A stretch of 63,116 nucleotides of DNA, taken from Corynebacterium kefirresidentii. GTDB taxonomy: Bacteria > Actinomycetota > Actinomycetes > Mycobacteriales > Mycobacteriaceae. Each line of letters starts with the position of its first letter. Positions within the stretch are counted from its first letter, which is position 1. The notes under the pieces were generated by a model. That model did not search any database. It saw only the letters and a program-made list of their open reading frames with translations, and had not been told where the DNA came from. Where the stretch lies: NCBI GenBank assembly GCA_002154655.1, contig NGUZ01000012.1, positions 1 through 63,116 on the forward strand, written 5' to 3'. Shown here piece by piece: positions 6,997 through 19,114 of the stretch. The position numbers were made by a program, and so were the translations under genes.

Positions 6997-9144
6997 TTAA
7001 TCTTCTACAACGACGACAATGACCTTCGGCGGGGTTGTTTGTTCCTCAGGTTCTTCAGGGCGCCCCGGTGCCTCTGGCTGCTGCGGTTCAGCCGGCTCTT
7101 CCGGCTCTCTCGGTTCTTCTGGTTCGAGCGGTACGAGGGGCTCATTCGAGCCGTCCGGCGCGCCGCGGTCTGCCGTGGGCAGTTCCGGTTCGACCTCTGG
7201 TTCTGGCTCCGGGGTGGGCACGATTTCCGAGCCAGGGATCGTCGTCGTTGGGACAGTAGTTTCCGGCTCTGGCGTTGGCTCGAGTTCGGAACCTGGGATA
7301 GTGGTGATCGGGACGGTGCTATCGGGCGCCGGCTCAGACTGAGGCTCCGAAGTCAATAACGAAGACGTCGTTGTAGGTGCAGTCGACTCTGAAGGCGTTG
7401 GCTCTGAGGACTCTGGTTCGGGCAGTGGCGTCTGTTTATCCGTCGAGATGGTGGCGCCGGCTTCAGTTGTGGTCGTTTCAGCCGAAGTCTTTTCCGAAGT
7501 AGGCGTATTTGAAGTAGGTAGGTCGGACGGCTCGGCAGGTGCGGTAGCCTCCGTCGACGTCGTGTCCTTCGATGATGACGTCGAAGTTGCAGAATCCGTA
7601 GATGCCGTGGTCTGCGCGGGCTCCGTGGTCTGCGTTGTCTGGAAAGGCTCGGCAGATGACGAAGACGTGGAGGTTGCGGTGGGTTCCTTCGCCGCTAGCT
7701 GCGGCGCCGGTTCAGAGCTGGAAGATGGCGCCGCCGCCGGAGTCGATTCGACGTTATTAGCCGCAGCGGCGGCGGCAGCGGCTGCGGCGGAGGCGGCGCG
7801 GGAAATTGCCTGGGAATCCTGGCGGTGGTGCTTGTCGTGGTGGCCGGCGGCAGGGGTCGTGGCACGGTCAGGATGAGGAGCGTGCGTCGGCCTCGACGGC
7901 TTAGCCGGCTGGGGCGTGGAGGCGTGGCGGTGCTGCGATGGTGTCTTTGAAGGGGCGTCGGCAAGCGGGTGCTGGGTCGCGGAAGTCGCGTGGGATGGCG
8001 CGGCGACACCGCTGGTGAGGCCAGCATCGTGGATGCGGGGCGTGGCGGGGTGTGCGGGGCGCTTGGGGCCATTGCCTTCGAAATGGGAAGAATCGTCGGT
8101 GGAATGGTTGCTTTCCGGAACGGGCGCGGTGGAATGCGAGTGGGTGTCCGAAAGAGCTTCGTCCTCATTAAGCATGTGGGTAGCCACGGTGGCGCCGCCA
8201 CCAACTAGCACGGCGACACCGGCTGCGGCCAGGAGATTCGAGGTCATGGCCCCAGAAGCGCCGGCGGCACTGGCGGCAGAGGTGATGCCAAAACCACTTG
8301 CGGAGGAGGTGCCGGCGGCAGAGATTCCGGCAGTGGGGCCGCCGGGAACGCTGGTTGCGGCCTGTGCGCGGGCTGCGGTGGCCGCGGACATGACGGCGGC
8401 GCCACCGGCGACAACGCCCAGAACTAGGCCGGCGTGGTGCCTATTGGCAGCGTTGTGCGCGTAGATGGTCAGCGCGGGGCGGTCATCGGCGTCGTAGTGG
8501 AAGTAGCCGTGGGCAATGGCGAGGCGGCCGGATTTGGTGCAGTCGAGCACGGCGGGGGCAATCTCGTGCGCGGCCTCGCGCGGGAGGGAGCCTAAGAAGA
8601 TGCTATTGACATAGACATCAACGGTATTTCGACGCAGGAAACCACGGGTGCGCAAGGAGACGAGGTAGTGCTCGTCGGTGTGCGGAAAGCCAGTGACGTC
8701 CTTGGAAAACTCCGTCAATGTGGCGGCGGCCTCGCCCGGCAGCATGGTCCAGCGCTGCGCCGGCGGGTTATTGGCGGGGATGCACAGGTGCGGTGCCGGC
8801 AGGAGCAGGTTGAGTGTGGGCCACTCTTCGCCGGAGGCATCTGTCATGCTCACGTGGGCGGTGGCGCGTGGGCGTAGGCCGGCGCTGAGAACCCAGTCAA
8901 AGAGTGCGTAGGCCTGGGAATCAGCGGCGCTGAGGCGGCCAAGGAGAGAGTCCCCGATCCGCACCGCGAAGCCTTCCTGGGCGGTGCGGGGGCCGAGCTC
9001 CGCGGAGAGGTAACCGCCTTCCGCGGCGGTGGATTCGAGCAGATCGCTGAAAACTTCTGGCGAAACATCCTCGACGGGCAGATTATGGATCACGCCAAAA
9101 CCGTGGTCAGGGACCACGTAGGTGGCGGAATCCAGCGAAGTCAT
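6997..9144 (-). CDS. membrane protein with CxPANNPPA domain and Pro/Ser/Thr/Glu-rich tail
   Basis: 715 residues; function not recognised. Residues ~1-240 form a globular part with LCIPANNPPAQRWTML and two similar stretches (VRIGDSLLGRLSAAD and VDVYVNSIFLGSLPREAA). By eye these recall HIRAN-type modules. Two hydrophobic segments follow (HAGLVLGVVAGGAAVMSA, then LLAAAGVAVLVGGGA). After them come ~400 residues of low complexity rich in P, S, T, E and A, including a poly-Ala run and tandem TIPGSE/PTPEPE units. The last residues are VIVVVVED; there is no LPXTG anchor. The next upstream gene encodes a smaller paralogue. The ATG at 9144 follows GAAAGG; the longer upstream start is not supported. Confidence 0.65.
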   Translation of the reverse strand: MTSLDSATYVVPDHGFGVIHNLPVEDVSPEVFSDLLESTAAEGGYLSAELGPRTAQEGFAVRIGDSLLGRLSAADSQAYALFDWVLSAGLRPRATAHVSMTDASGEEWPTLNLLLPAPHLCIPANNPPAQRWTMLPGEAAATLTEFSKDVTGFPHTDEHYLVSLRTRGFLRRNTVDVYVNSIFLGSLPREAAHEIAPAVLDCTKSGRLAIAHGYFHYDADDRPALTIYAHNAANRHHAGLVLGVVAGGAAVMSAATAARAQAATSVPGGPTAGISAAGTSSASGFGITSAASAAGASGAMTSNLLAAAGVAVLVGGGATVATHMLNEDEALSDTHSHSTAPVPESNHSTDDSSHFEGNGPKRPAHPATPRIHDAGLTSGVAAPSHATSATQHPLADAPSKTPSQHRHASTPQPAKPSRPTHAPHPDRATTPAAGHHDKHHRQDSQAISRAASAAAAAAAAAANNVESTPAAAPSSSSEPAPQLAAKEPTATSTSSSSAEPFQTTQTTEPAQTTASTDSATSTSSSKDTTSTEATAPAEPSDLPTSNTPTSEKTSAETTTTEAGATISTDKQTPLPEPESSEPTPSESTAPTTTSSLLTSEPQSEPAPDSTVPITTIPGSELEPTPEPETTVPTTTIPGSEIVPTPEPEPEVEPELPTADRGAPDGSNEPLVPLEPEEPREPEEPAEPQQPEAPGRPEEPEEQTTPPKVIVVVVED

Positions 9145-9253
9145 TGGGACCTTTCGATAGGGGGGTAATAGTAACACTGTATTTTAGGCACTGCCGTGGG
9201 CCATTTCCAATTTCCCCGGCCGGTGAACAAGGGTGTTATCCTGCCCGAAAGTT

Positions 9254-10030
9254 TTACAGAATAAAAATGAGCACGGCGATGAGCGCTGCAATCACCAGTA
9301 GGGCCATGACGGCGGGCCACCACCGGCGGCGGGGTGCGGGGTCATCGGTGCTTATGGCGCGGAAGCTCGTGGTTTCGAAGGTTTCCGTGGCGGCGGGGGA
9401 GGTAGGGGCGGCGTCGGCAAGCGAGGCTTCCTTTGAATCCGGCAGCGGCGCCCCCGCATAGATGCTGAGCACGCGGCCAGTGCTGCGCGGCGCATGGTAG
9501 GCGTGGGCCAGGGTTATGCCCTGCTTGGCGACGTCCACCCCTTCCAACCGCCCCACAAACTGCGGGCCCAAATAAGCATCGGTGCCGGAACCGGTGGTGC
9601 TGGGCGAGAGCGTAACCAATACGTGCATGCGGGCGTGGGCGGGAATGTCCAGATCCGCGGGAAGATCGGTGATGTCGATGGGTGGGGCATAGCCCAGCAT
9701 TGTCCACGGGCCCGCTGGCGGATTATTCGCCGGCAGGCAAAGGCCCGGCCGGGGCAGCAGCAGCGACAGAGAGCCATCGGGCCCCGGCGCGGCGGTGGCT
9801 GCAGGGGTGAGCCCGGCGCGAAATAGTAGATCTATTTCGGGATACTCCGCGCGGTCGGCGCTGGTGATGTGCCCGATGGTGGAGTCGGTACGCACCTCCA
9901 ACCCGCCGTCCGGGCGGGGTGCCAAGGTGACGGTGAACTCTCGGTTTTCCTTCGTCTGCGCATCGTAGATGGGCAGGGCCTGCACGGCGCCCAAGCCACG
10001 GTGCGGTATGAGGTAGGTAGAAGAAGGCAT
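9254..10030 (-). CDS. tail-anchored paralogue of the preceding CxPANNPPA protein
   Basis: 258 residues; function not recognised. It shares with its neighbour an N-terminal TYLIPHRGLGAVQALPIYD-like start, the module VRTDSTIGHITSADRAEY, the signature LCLPANNPPAGPWTML, and a second module (DAYLGPQFVGRLEGVD). The protein ends in one strong membrane segment (WWPAVMALLVIAALIAVLIF) preceded by arginines, so the globular part is probably cytoplasmic. The ATG at 10030 follows AGAAGG. The gap to the downstream gene is 109 bases, so the two may share a transcript. Confidence 0.65.
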   Translation of the reverse strand: MPSSTYLIPHRGLGAVQALPIYDAQTKENREFTVTLAPRPDGGLEVRTDSTIGHITSADRAEYPEIDLLFRAGLTPAATAAPGPDGSLSLLLPRPGLCLPANNPPAGPWTMLGYAPPIDITDLPADLDIPAHARMHVLVTLSPSTTGSGTDAYLGPQFVGRLEGVDVAKQGITLAHAYHAPRSTGRVLSIYAGAPLPDSKEASLADAAPTSPAATETFETTSFRAISTDDPAPRRRWWPAVMALLVIAALIAVLIFIL

Positions 10031-10074
10031 ACCCACCCTTCTACCACGCCGGGGCGCGGCGCCGGCGAGCAGGC

Positions 10075-11982
<1,908 letters not shown>

Positions 11983-12036
11983 TCAGGCCGAAATCCCGCC
12001 GCGGCAGATAAGGAGTAGGTCATTCCGCTGTGTCAT
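11983..12036 (-). CDS. leuL: leucine leader peptide (17 residues)
   Basis: A short ORF reads MTQRNDLLLICRGGISA and stops 90 bases before leuA. Three consecutive Leu codons (CTA, CTC, CTT) are followed by Ile. CTA is rare in this GC-rich sequence and would sense charged tRNA-Leu well. Transcription attenuation by leucine-rich leaders upstream of leuA is established in Actinobacteria. No strong ribosome binding site is visible, so the leader may be leaderless or weakly translated. Confidence 0.75.
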   Translation of the reverse strand: MTQRNDLLLICRGGISA

Positions 12037-12111
12037 ATCGGTCACACTACAGGCATTCTCACTGTGCGGCAAGAGATTTCATTCAATGAGACGCAGTGGT
12101 GGTGGGGTACC

Positions 12112-13239
12112 ATGCCTTTCGTGTCTAATCCCCGCCATGCCAAGCCTCAAACATCGTCCATATTGCGTTCCTTGTGGGCGCCTGCCGCACTCGTTGCACT
12201 CATTGGAGCCGCATTGCGCGTAGGCGTACTCGCAGCGGTGGCCGCCGCGCAGGACGATAAGCTGTGGGGGCTGCTCAATAAGTGGGACGCTAAGCACTAC
12301 GTAGAAATCGCCCGCGGCGGGTACTTTGGTGCGGATATTTCTACGGATGGGCCGGTCCATGAGACGACCATGGCCTTCTTCCCGGGATTCCCCTTCCTCG
12401 TGCGTGGGTTAAGCAGCATCTTTGGTACCGACGAAGCGGGCACGGCCATTGCGCTCAATGTGCTCTTTAGCATCGTGCTGGCTGCCGGTGTGATGGCCTT
12501 GGCTGCGCGCATGGGCATGGGGAAGTGGGCCCAGGTGCTCAGCGCTGTGGTGGTGACCAGTGCGCCGATGTCCATCGTGTTTTCCATGCCGTATACCGAG
12601 GCACTTTTTGGGGCCCTGGCCATATGGGCGGTGGTGGCGCTCGTAGATGAGCGATGGTGGGCTGCCGCGGCACTAATTTTTGTAGCCGGACTCGTGCGTC
12701 TTACCGCGGTGGATCTCGTTGCGGTCTTTGCATTCATGGTGCTGCTGCGGGCGCGAAAGAACTGGCGGGCCTGGGCCGCGGTGGTGTTTTCGGTCGTGCC
12801 GCTGGTGGGGTATTTGTGGTGGTCGAGCAGCCATCTCAAGGAAGTTGGCGGTTATTTTGGGATCCAGAAAGAACATTGGAACTCCAGCTTTGATGGCGGC
12901 AAAGCCACGGTTATCTGGCTTTGGGAGACGCTTAGCGGGGCTACTAACGGTGGATATCTGCTCAGTGCCGGCGTGATGATCGCTGCCCCGGTTTTCCTTG
13001 TGTTGGCATGGCGCCGCCTGCCGCTAGCGGCCTGGTTATTCTCTGCGGTGCTGATGGCGAACGTGCTGCTTTCTGATGGCATCATGCACTCGCGGCCCCG
13101 GCTGCTCCTGCCGGCGGTGATTGTGTTGTTGCCGTGGGTGAAAAAGGGGACGTCGGCAAGCGTGGCGGTTGGCGCCTGGGCCCTGTTCGGGGCGTGGTTT
13201 TCGGCCTATATGCTCGGCGTATTTGAGTGGGCCATTTAG
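12112..13239 (+). CDS. GT-C type membrane glycosyltransferase-like protein
   Basis: 375 residues with about nine hydrophobic segments. After the first membrane segment comes LLNKWDAKHYVEIARGGYFG, which matches the WD-x-x-hY motif of PIG-V-like mannosyltransferases; HETTMAFFPGFPFLV follows. Such proteins transfer sugars from polyprenyl donors outside the membrane. Substrate cannot be told. I chose the ATG at 12112; a longer frame from 12064 would add a segment with three Trp codons. The stop overlaps the convergent transporter gene by four bases. The gene carries one copy of GGGACGTCGGCAAGC at 13147. Confidence 0.65.
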   Translation: MPFVSNPRHAKPQTSSILRSLWAPAALVALIGAALRVGVLAAVAAAQDDKLWGLLNKWDAKHYVEIARGGYFGADISTDGPVHETTMAFFPGFPFLVRGLSSIFGTDEAGTAIALNVLFSIVLAAGVMALAARMGMGKWAQVLSAVVVTSAPMSIVFSMPYTEALFGALAIWAVVALVDERWWAAAALIFVAGLVRLTAVDLVAVFAFMVLLRARKNWRAWAAVVFSVVPLVGYLWWSSSHLKEVGGYFGIQKEHWNSSFDGGKATVIWLWETLSGATNGGYLLSAGVMIAAPVFLVLAWRRLPLAAWLFSAVLMANVLLSDGIMHSRPRLLLPAVIVLLPWVKKGTSASVAVGAWALFGAWFSAYMLGVFEWAI

Positions 13240-14114
13240 CCGCGCTGGCTTACCGGGCTGCGGGAGAGCACGATGGTGGAGAGCACCATGACGGTAAGGG
13301 CGATGAGCATAATTGCCCAGCCGACGGCCGTATCGATGAGGAATTTCTCTCCCAGCACCATGTAGCCCAAGCCGAAGGCCACGATGGGTTCAAAGATGGT
13401 CATGGCCGGCAGGGAATGGGCTAGGGGGCCGGCATTAAAGGAATATTGCTGCACTACGGTGCCGGTGAGCGCGAGACCGATGAGGCCGTAGAACTGCCAG
13501 CTTGCCAGGAGCGTGCTAAGGCCTTCGTGGGTGAAAATGTCCACCACGGCCTTTGATAGCAGGGCGACGAAGCCGTAGATGACGCCGCAGGCTGTGCCCA
13601 ACGCTAAGGGACGGTTATCCGGTAGCTTCATGGCTACCGCAGCAAGTAGTGCGAGGGTGACCAACCCTACAAGGAGTGCCGGCCACCAATCGCTCCATTC
13701 CGGGCGGGGGTTTCCTGCGACCGGACGGCCGTAGACGACCATGATGCCCACCGCGATGGTTAATGCAATGGACCAAAAGACCTCATGGAAAGGCATTTTG
13801 CGGCCGGAATACCACGCCGAAAGTGGGAGGGTAAACATTAAGGACAGCACCAAGATGGGCTGGACCACCAGCAGGGTGCCAAAGCCGAGGGCGATGACCT
13901 GCAGGCCATAAGCGCCAATGGCGGCCGCGGTGCCCACCCACCACAAGGGGTTGGACATGGCGGCGCGCATGACCGAATCATCGGCGTCGAGGGCGATGCG
14001 GTGGCGGATGACCGTGCCCCAAGCAACCGTCAGCGCGGATGCGAGCGCGAAAAAGATGGCGAGGAGGTTGCTTAACACCCGCTCAACGGTAGTAAAAAAT
14101 CCTGCTATATGCAT
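13236..14114 (-). CDS. DMT-superfamily (EamA-like) transporter
   Basis: 292 residues with ten evenly spaced hydrophobic segments in two similar halves, the usual drug/metabolite transporter length. Recognisable parts are LLVVQPILVLSLMFTLPL in the first half and PAMTIFEPIVAFGLGYMVLGE in the second, the typical place for an EamA glutamate. It probably exports small metabolites. The position next to lysC is suggestive, but the substrate is unknown. The start lies at the edge of a 224-base gap that holds the lysC leader. Confidence 0.8.
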   Translation of the reverse strand: MHIAGFFTTVERVLSNLLAIFFALASALTVAWGTVIRHRIALDADDSVMRAAMSNPLWWVGTAAAIGAYGLQVIALGFGTLLVVQPILVLSLMFTLPLSAWYSGRKMPFHEVFWSIALTIAVGIMVVYGRPVAGNPRPEWSDWWPALLVGLVTLALLAAVAMKLPDNRPLALGTACGVIYGFVALLSKAVVDIFTHEGLSTLLASWQFYGLIGLALTGTVVQQYSFNAGPLAHSLPAMTIFEPIVAFGLGYMVLGEKFLIDTAVGWAIMLIALTVMVLSTIVLSRSPVSQRG

Positions 14115-14217
14115 ATTCTTCCCTGCATGGCGCGCGTTTTTCTGCGCTGAGGGAGCGAGCGTGTGGTGCGCTTAACGTTGGGGGCGTGTGAATAAAAATT
14201 AAGCATTGTCTAGGAAT

Positions 14218-14333
14218 TATGATGAGGGCAAAGACCCTGCGGGGTAGCATGGGTCTTTGACTAATGAACGACAGGTATTTCCGGGCGTGTACACACACGC
14301 CAGGGATGCCTTGAACGACGAAAGGCGGCATCC
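14218..14333 (+). promoter_or_regulatory. structured lysC leader with candidate promoter
   Basis: TATGAT at 14218-14223 is a good -10 candidate. Downstream lie three stem-loops: CAAAGACCC/GGGTCTTTG (14229-14259), GGCGTGT/ACACGCC (14284-14301) and GGATGCC/GGCATCC (14304-14333). The lysC ribosome binding site AAAGG sits in the loop of the third. The layout could limit lysC translation. It does not match the lysine riboswitch. Confidence 0.45.
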
Positions 14334-14338
14334 TTACC

Positions 14339-16668
<2,330 letters not shown>

Positions 16669-16696
16669 GCAGGTGCCGCTTCGTCGCAGGTTACAC

Positions 16697-16750
16697 AAAA
16701 GCTCGGCGCCCTCCTTCCTCGTTACGGGATAAGGAGGGCGCCGAGCTTTT
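16697..16750. terminator. strong bidirectional terminator between asd and the YkvI-like gene
   Basis: AAAAGCTCGGCGCCCTCCTT and AAGGAGGGCGCCGAGCTTTT form a perfect 20-bp stem with a 14-base loop. The A and T runs at its ends allow it to work on both strands for two convergent genes. Confidence 0.9.
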
Positions 16751-16775
16751 ATCTTGATTGACGTGGGCGAGAAGG

Positions 16776-18182
16776 CTAGTCCTCAGAGACTGGCTTGGCG
16801 GTGCCAGTAGCCTTGCCGCTATCAGCGGCAGCATCCTTTTTGCCAAAGTCAAGGTCGCTATCGGAGGACGGAACCTCCGGCTTGGTGTGCTGCACGTAGG
16901 TCACGGATGGCTCCGGATCTTCACGGTCGTAATCAATATCGTCATCGTTTTCGAGCTCTTCGTGGATCTCTTCTGCGATATTGGTGACGAACTCGGTGGT
17001 TTCCATATTGGATGCCGCAGCCAGCTTGCGCAGCTCGCGCTCATTCTTCTTGGTAAAGCGCTTGCGTGGGTCCAGGCGGCGGGAAACCAGCTCGTGTGCG
17101 CGCATGCGGCGGTCGGACTCATCGGCTAGCTTGCTGCCGTTTTTGATGCGGTTGAAGACCATCACCGCGATCATCAGCAGGCCCAAGTAACCCAGGATTG
17201 GGTAGACATTGCTGACCAGCGTCTGGAAGCCCACGAAGGACAGGACGAAGCCGACGATGCAGCAAACAGCGTAGACAGGGTAGAAGCGCTTAGGATTATT
17301 GCGGGTCAAGCGCTTACCCAGCGCGTAGAACATGCCGATGGCGGTATTAAAGACCATGCCGTAAATAACAAAGGTCATGAGCACACCGAGTACCGGGTGG
17401 ATGCCGGTAATCAGGCTCAGCACTGGCATATCCTGACCGTTGACGTCCTTAGCTTCGAAGAACAGGGCGAAGACCAGCAGGGCCAATAGGATGAGGTAGA
17501 GCAGGCCACCGATAAGGCCACCAATGCCCACTGCACGGTTATCCAGGAAGTTACCGCCAATGACGATGGACATGGACACAGCCGTCATCACGTTTAGGCC
17601 GGTGTAGTTCAGTGCGGATAGCCACCAGTTGGGCAGCGAGGTATCTACATTATTAACCGCCCAGTCATTCATGGCGGAGAAGTCTACGTCCGCGTTCACA
17701 ATGGTATAGCCGGTGGCAAGCACCACGAAGATGATGATGAACGGGGTGATGGTACCGATGACTGCGGTCACGCGGTCAACATCCATCAGGCCGACGAGCA
17801 GCACCAGAATCAGCATCGCGGTGGCGCCTACCCATACAGGAATGGACGGGAACTGCTGATTGATATTCGAACCACCGCCGGCGAACATGACGAAGCCGAT
17901 GGCGAACAGGGTCACCAGGGTGGACCAGTCCAAAATCTTGGCGGTAAACGGCGATGCGACCTTGTCGTAGACAGCGGTATGTTCCTCGGCCTGGAAATAC
18001 GAGCCGAGCTGCAGGATGGACACGCCGGTGATCATCATCAAGCCAGCGGCTAGGGCGATGCCCCACAAGCCCCACTTGCCAAAGGCCACGAAGAACTGCA
18101 TAGCTTCTTGGCCAGAAGCGAAACCCGCGCCCACGACGACGCCGATAAACGCCATGGAAATTCCGATTGCGCGTTTTAACAT
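16776..18182 (-). CDS. YkvI-like membrane transporter
   Basis: 468 residues. About ten to eleven membrane segments occupy residues 1-350, starting MLKRAIGISMAFIGVVVGAG with a glycine-rich first helix (GAGFASGQEAMQFF) typical of the APC/NSS-like fold. The last ~115 residues are hydrophilic, first basic and then strongly acidic (HEELENDDDIDYDRED), and probably cytoplasmic. The substrate is unknown for the family. The gene lies 284 bases downstream of sigC on the same strand. That gap holds no gene I can support. Confidence 0.65.
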   Translation of the reverse strand: MLKRAIGISMAFIGVVVGAGFASGQEAMQFFVAFGKWGLWGIALAAGLMMITGVSILQLGSYFQAEEHTAVYDKVASPFTAKILDWSTLVTLFAIGFVMFAGGGSNINQQFPSIPVWVGATAMLILVLLVGLMDVDRVTAVIGTITPFIIIFVVLATGYTIVNADVDFSAMNDWAVNNVDTSLPNWWLSALNYTGLNVMTAVSMSIVIGGNFLDNRAVGIGGLIGGLLYLILLALLVFALFFEAKDVNGQDMPVLSLITGIHPVLGVLMTFVIYGMVFNTAIGMFYALGKRLTRNNPKRFYPVYAVCCIVGFVLSFVGFQTLVSNVYPILGYLGLLMIAVMVFNRIKNGSKLADESDRRMRAHELVSRRLDPRKRFTKKNERELRKLAAASNMETTEFVTNIAEEIHEELENDDDIDYDREDPEPSVTYVQHTKPEVPSSDSDLDFGKKDAAADSGKATGTAKPVSED

Positions 18183-18466
18183 GAAAGGGAGAAACTCTCT
18201 TACTCACACGCGCCGGGCCCGGCATTGGGATCGCGCAGGCCCGGATCGACGGTCGATTTATCACGTGTGTACACATCTAATAAACCACACATCGGAGAAA
18301 TATTTCGGGCAAGAATCGCCCTAATTGTGGCCTCCTTCACCCAGCATCTGGTGCTCAATCTGCAGCTAAATGCCAAAAATTGGGGCCCTTGGGGCGCAAG
18401 GTAACCAGAACGTAACAATGTGCAGGTGACATTATCTCGCCGCCTTAAGGGGCTGGTATGGGGGTA

Positions 18467-19009
18467 TTAACCTGTCCCTGCGATCAGATCCTTGCGGGCG
18501 CGCGCGACGCGAGAGCGGATGGTACCTACGCGCACGCCAGCAATCTTGGCCGCCTCCTCGTACGTGTAGCCCAGCACCTGGGTGAGAATGAGGGCTTCGC
18601 GGCGGTCGGCCGGGAGGGCGTCGATAAGCGCGCGGGCGTCGATCCACTCGCTCCACGCCGCGGAGCTTTCCGGCGCCGCGCCCATCGCATCCTCGTACTC
18701 CGTGGCAGACTTTCGCGGCCGGGCCATATCGTGGCGAATATTATCCACCCACACACGCCGGGCTAAAGACAGCAACCATGTGCGTGCCGAGGACCGGGCC
18801 GCAAAGCGTGGCAGGGCGCTGATAACGCGCAGATAGGTCTCTTGGGTGAGATCGTCGGCGCCTTCCGGCCCGCCTAAATGCGCTAGCAAACGCCACACAT
18901 CATCCTGGGTAGCCTTAATAAACTCCGTCAGCGCCGCACGGTCACCGCGACCGGCCCGAAGGGCAAGGTCGGTGACGCGGGCGTCATCTGCTGCGGAGTG
19001 GTGAGTCAC
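18467..19009 (-). CDS. sigC: ECF sigma factor SigC
   Basis: 180 residues. The sigma-2 region is GGPEGADDLTQETYLRVI with RTWLLSLARRVWVDNIRHD after it. The sigma-4 helix-turn-helix is YEEAAKIAGVRVGTIRSRVA. The frame stays open far upstream, but TAGATT seven bases before the GTG at 19009 marks a leaderless start. In C. glutamicum sigC lies beside katA as here, and it has been linked to respiratory-chain control. No anti-sigma gene is visible next to it. Confidence 0.85.
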   Translation of the reverse strand: MTHHSAADDARVTDLALRAGRGDRAALTEFIKATQDDVWRLLAHLGGPEGADDLTQETYLRVISALPRFAARSSARTWLLSLARRVWVDNIRHDMARPRKSATEYEDAMGAAPESSAAWSEWIDARALIDALPADRREALILTQVLGYTYEEAAKIAGVRVGTIRSRVARARKDLIAGTG

Positions 19010-19114
19010 CTGAATGAATCTACCAGTAGCCCCTACACTCCTTTTAGACCCCTGACAACCGGTGATTCTTTTGCCACACTGGTAGTACATTTCTACTGAT
19101 TGCCAGGAGGCACA

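Noticed and set aside
7448..7876. Long plus-strand frames antisense to the low-complexity region at 7000-8000
   Set aside because: They mirror the codon bias of the minus-strand gene and give Ser/Val/Gly-rich nonsense proteins.
12064..12111. In-frame extension of the glycosyltransferase gene with three consecutive Trp codons, like a trp leader
   Set aside because: It has no stop before the gene and no terminator/antiterminator pair, and the downstream gene has no link to tryptophan. The ATG at 12112 is the better start.
18183..18466. 284-base gap after sigC as a riboswitch or small gene
   Set aside because: I see only weak inverted repeats and no reading frame with coding character.
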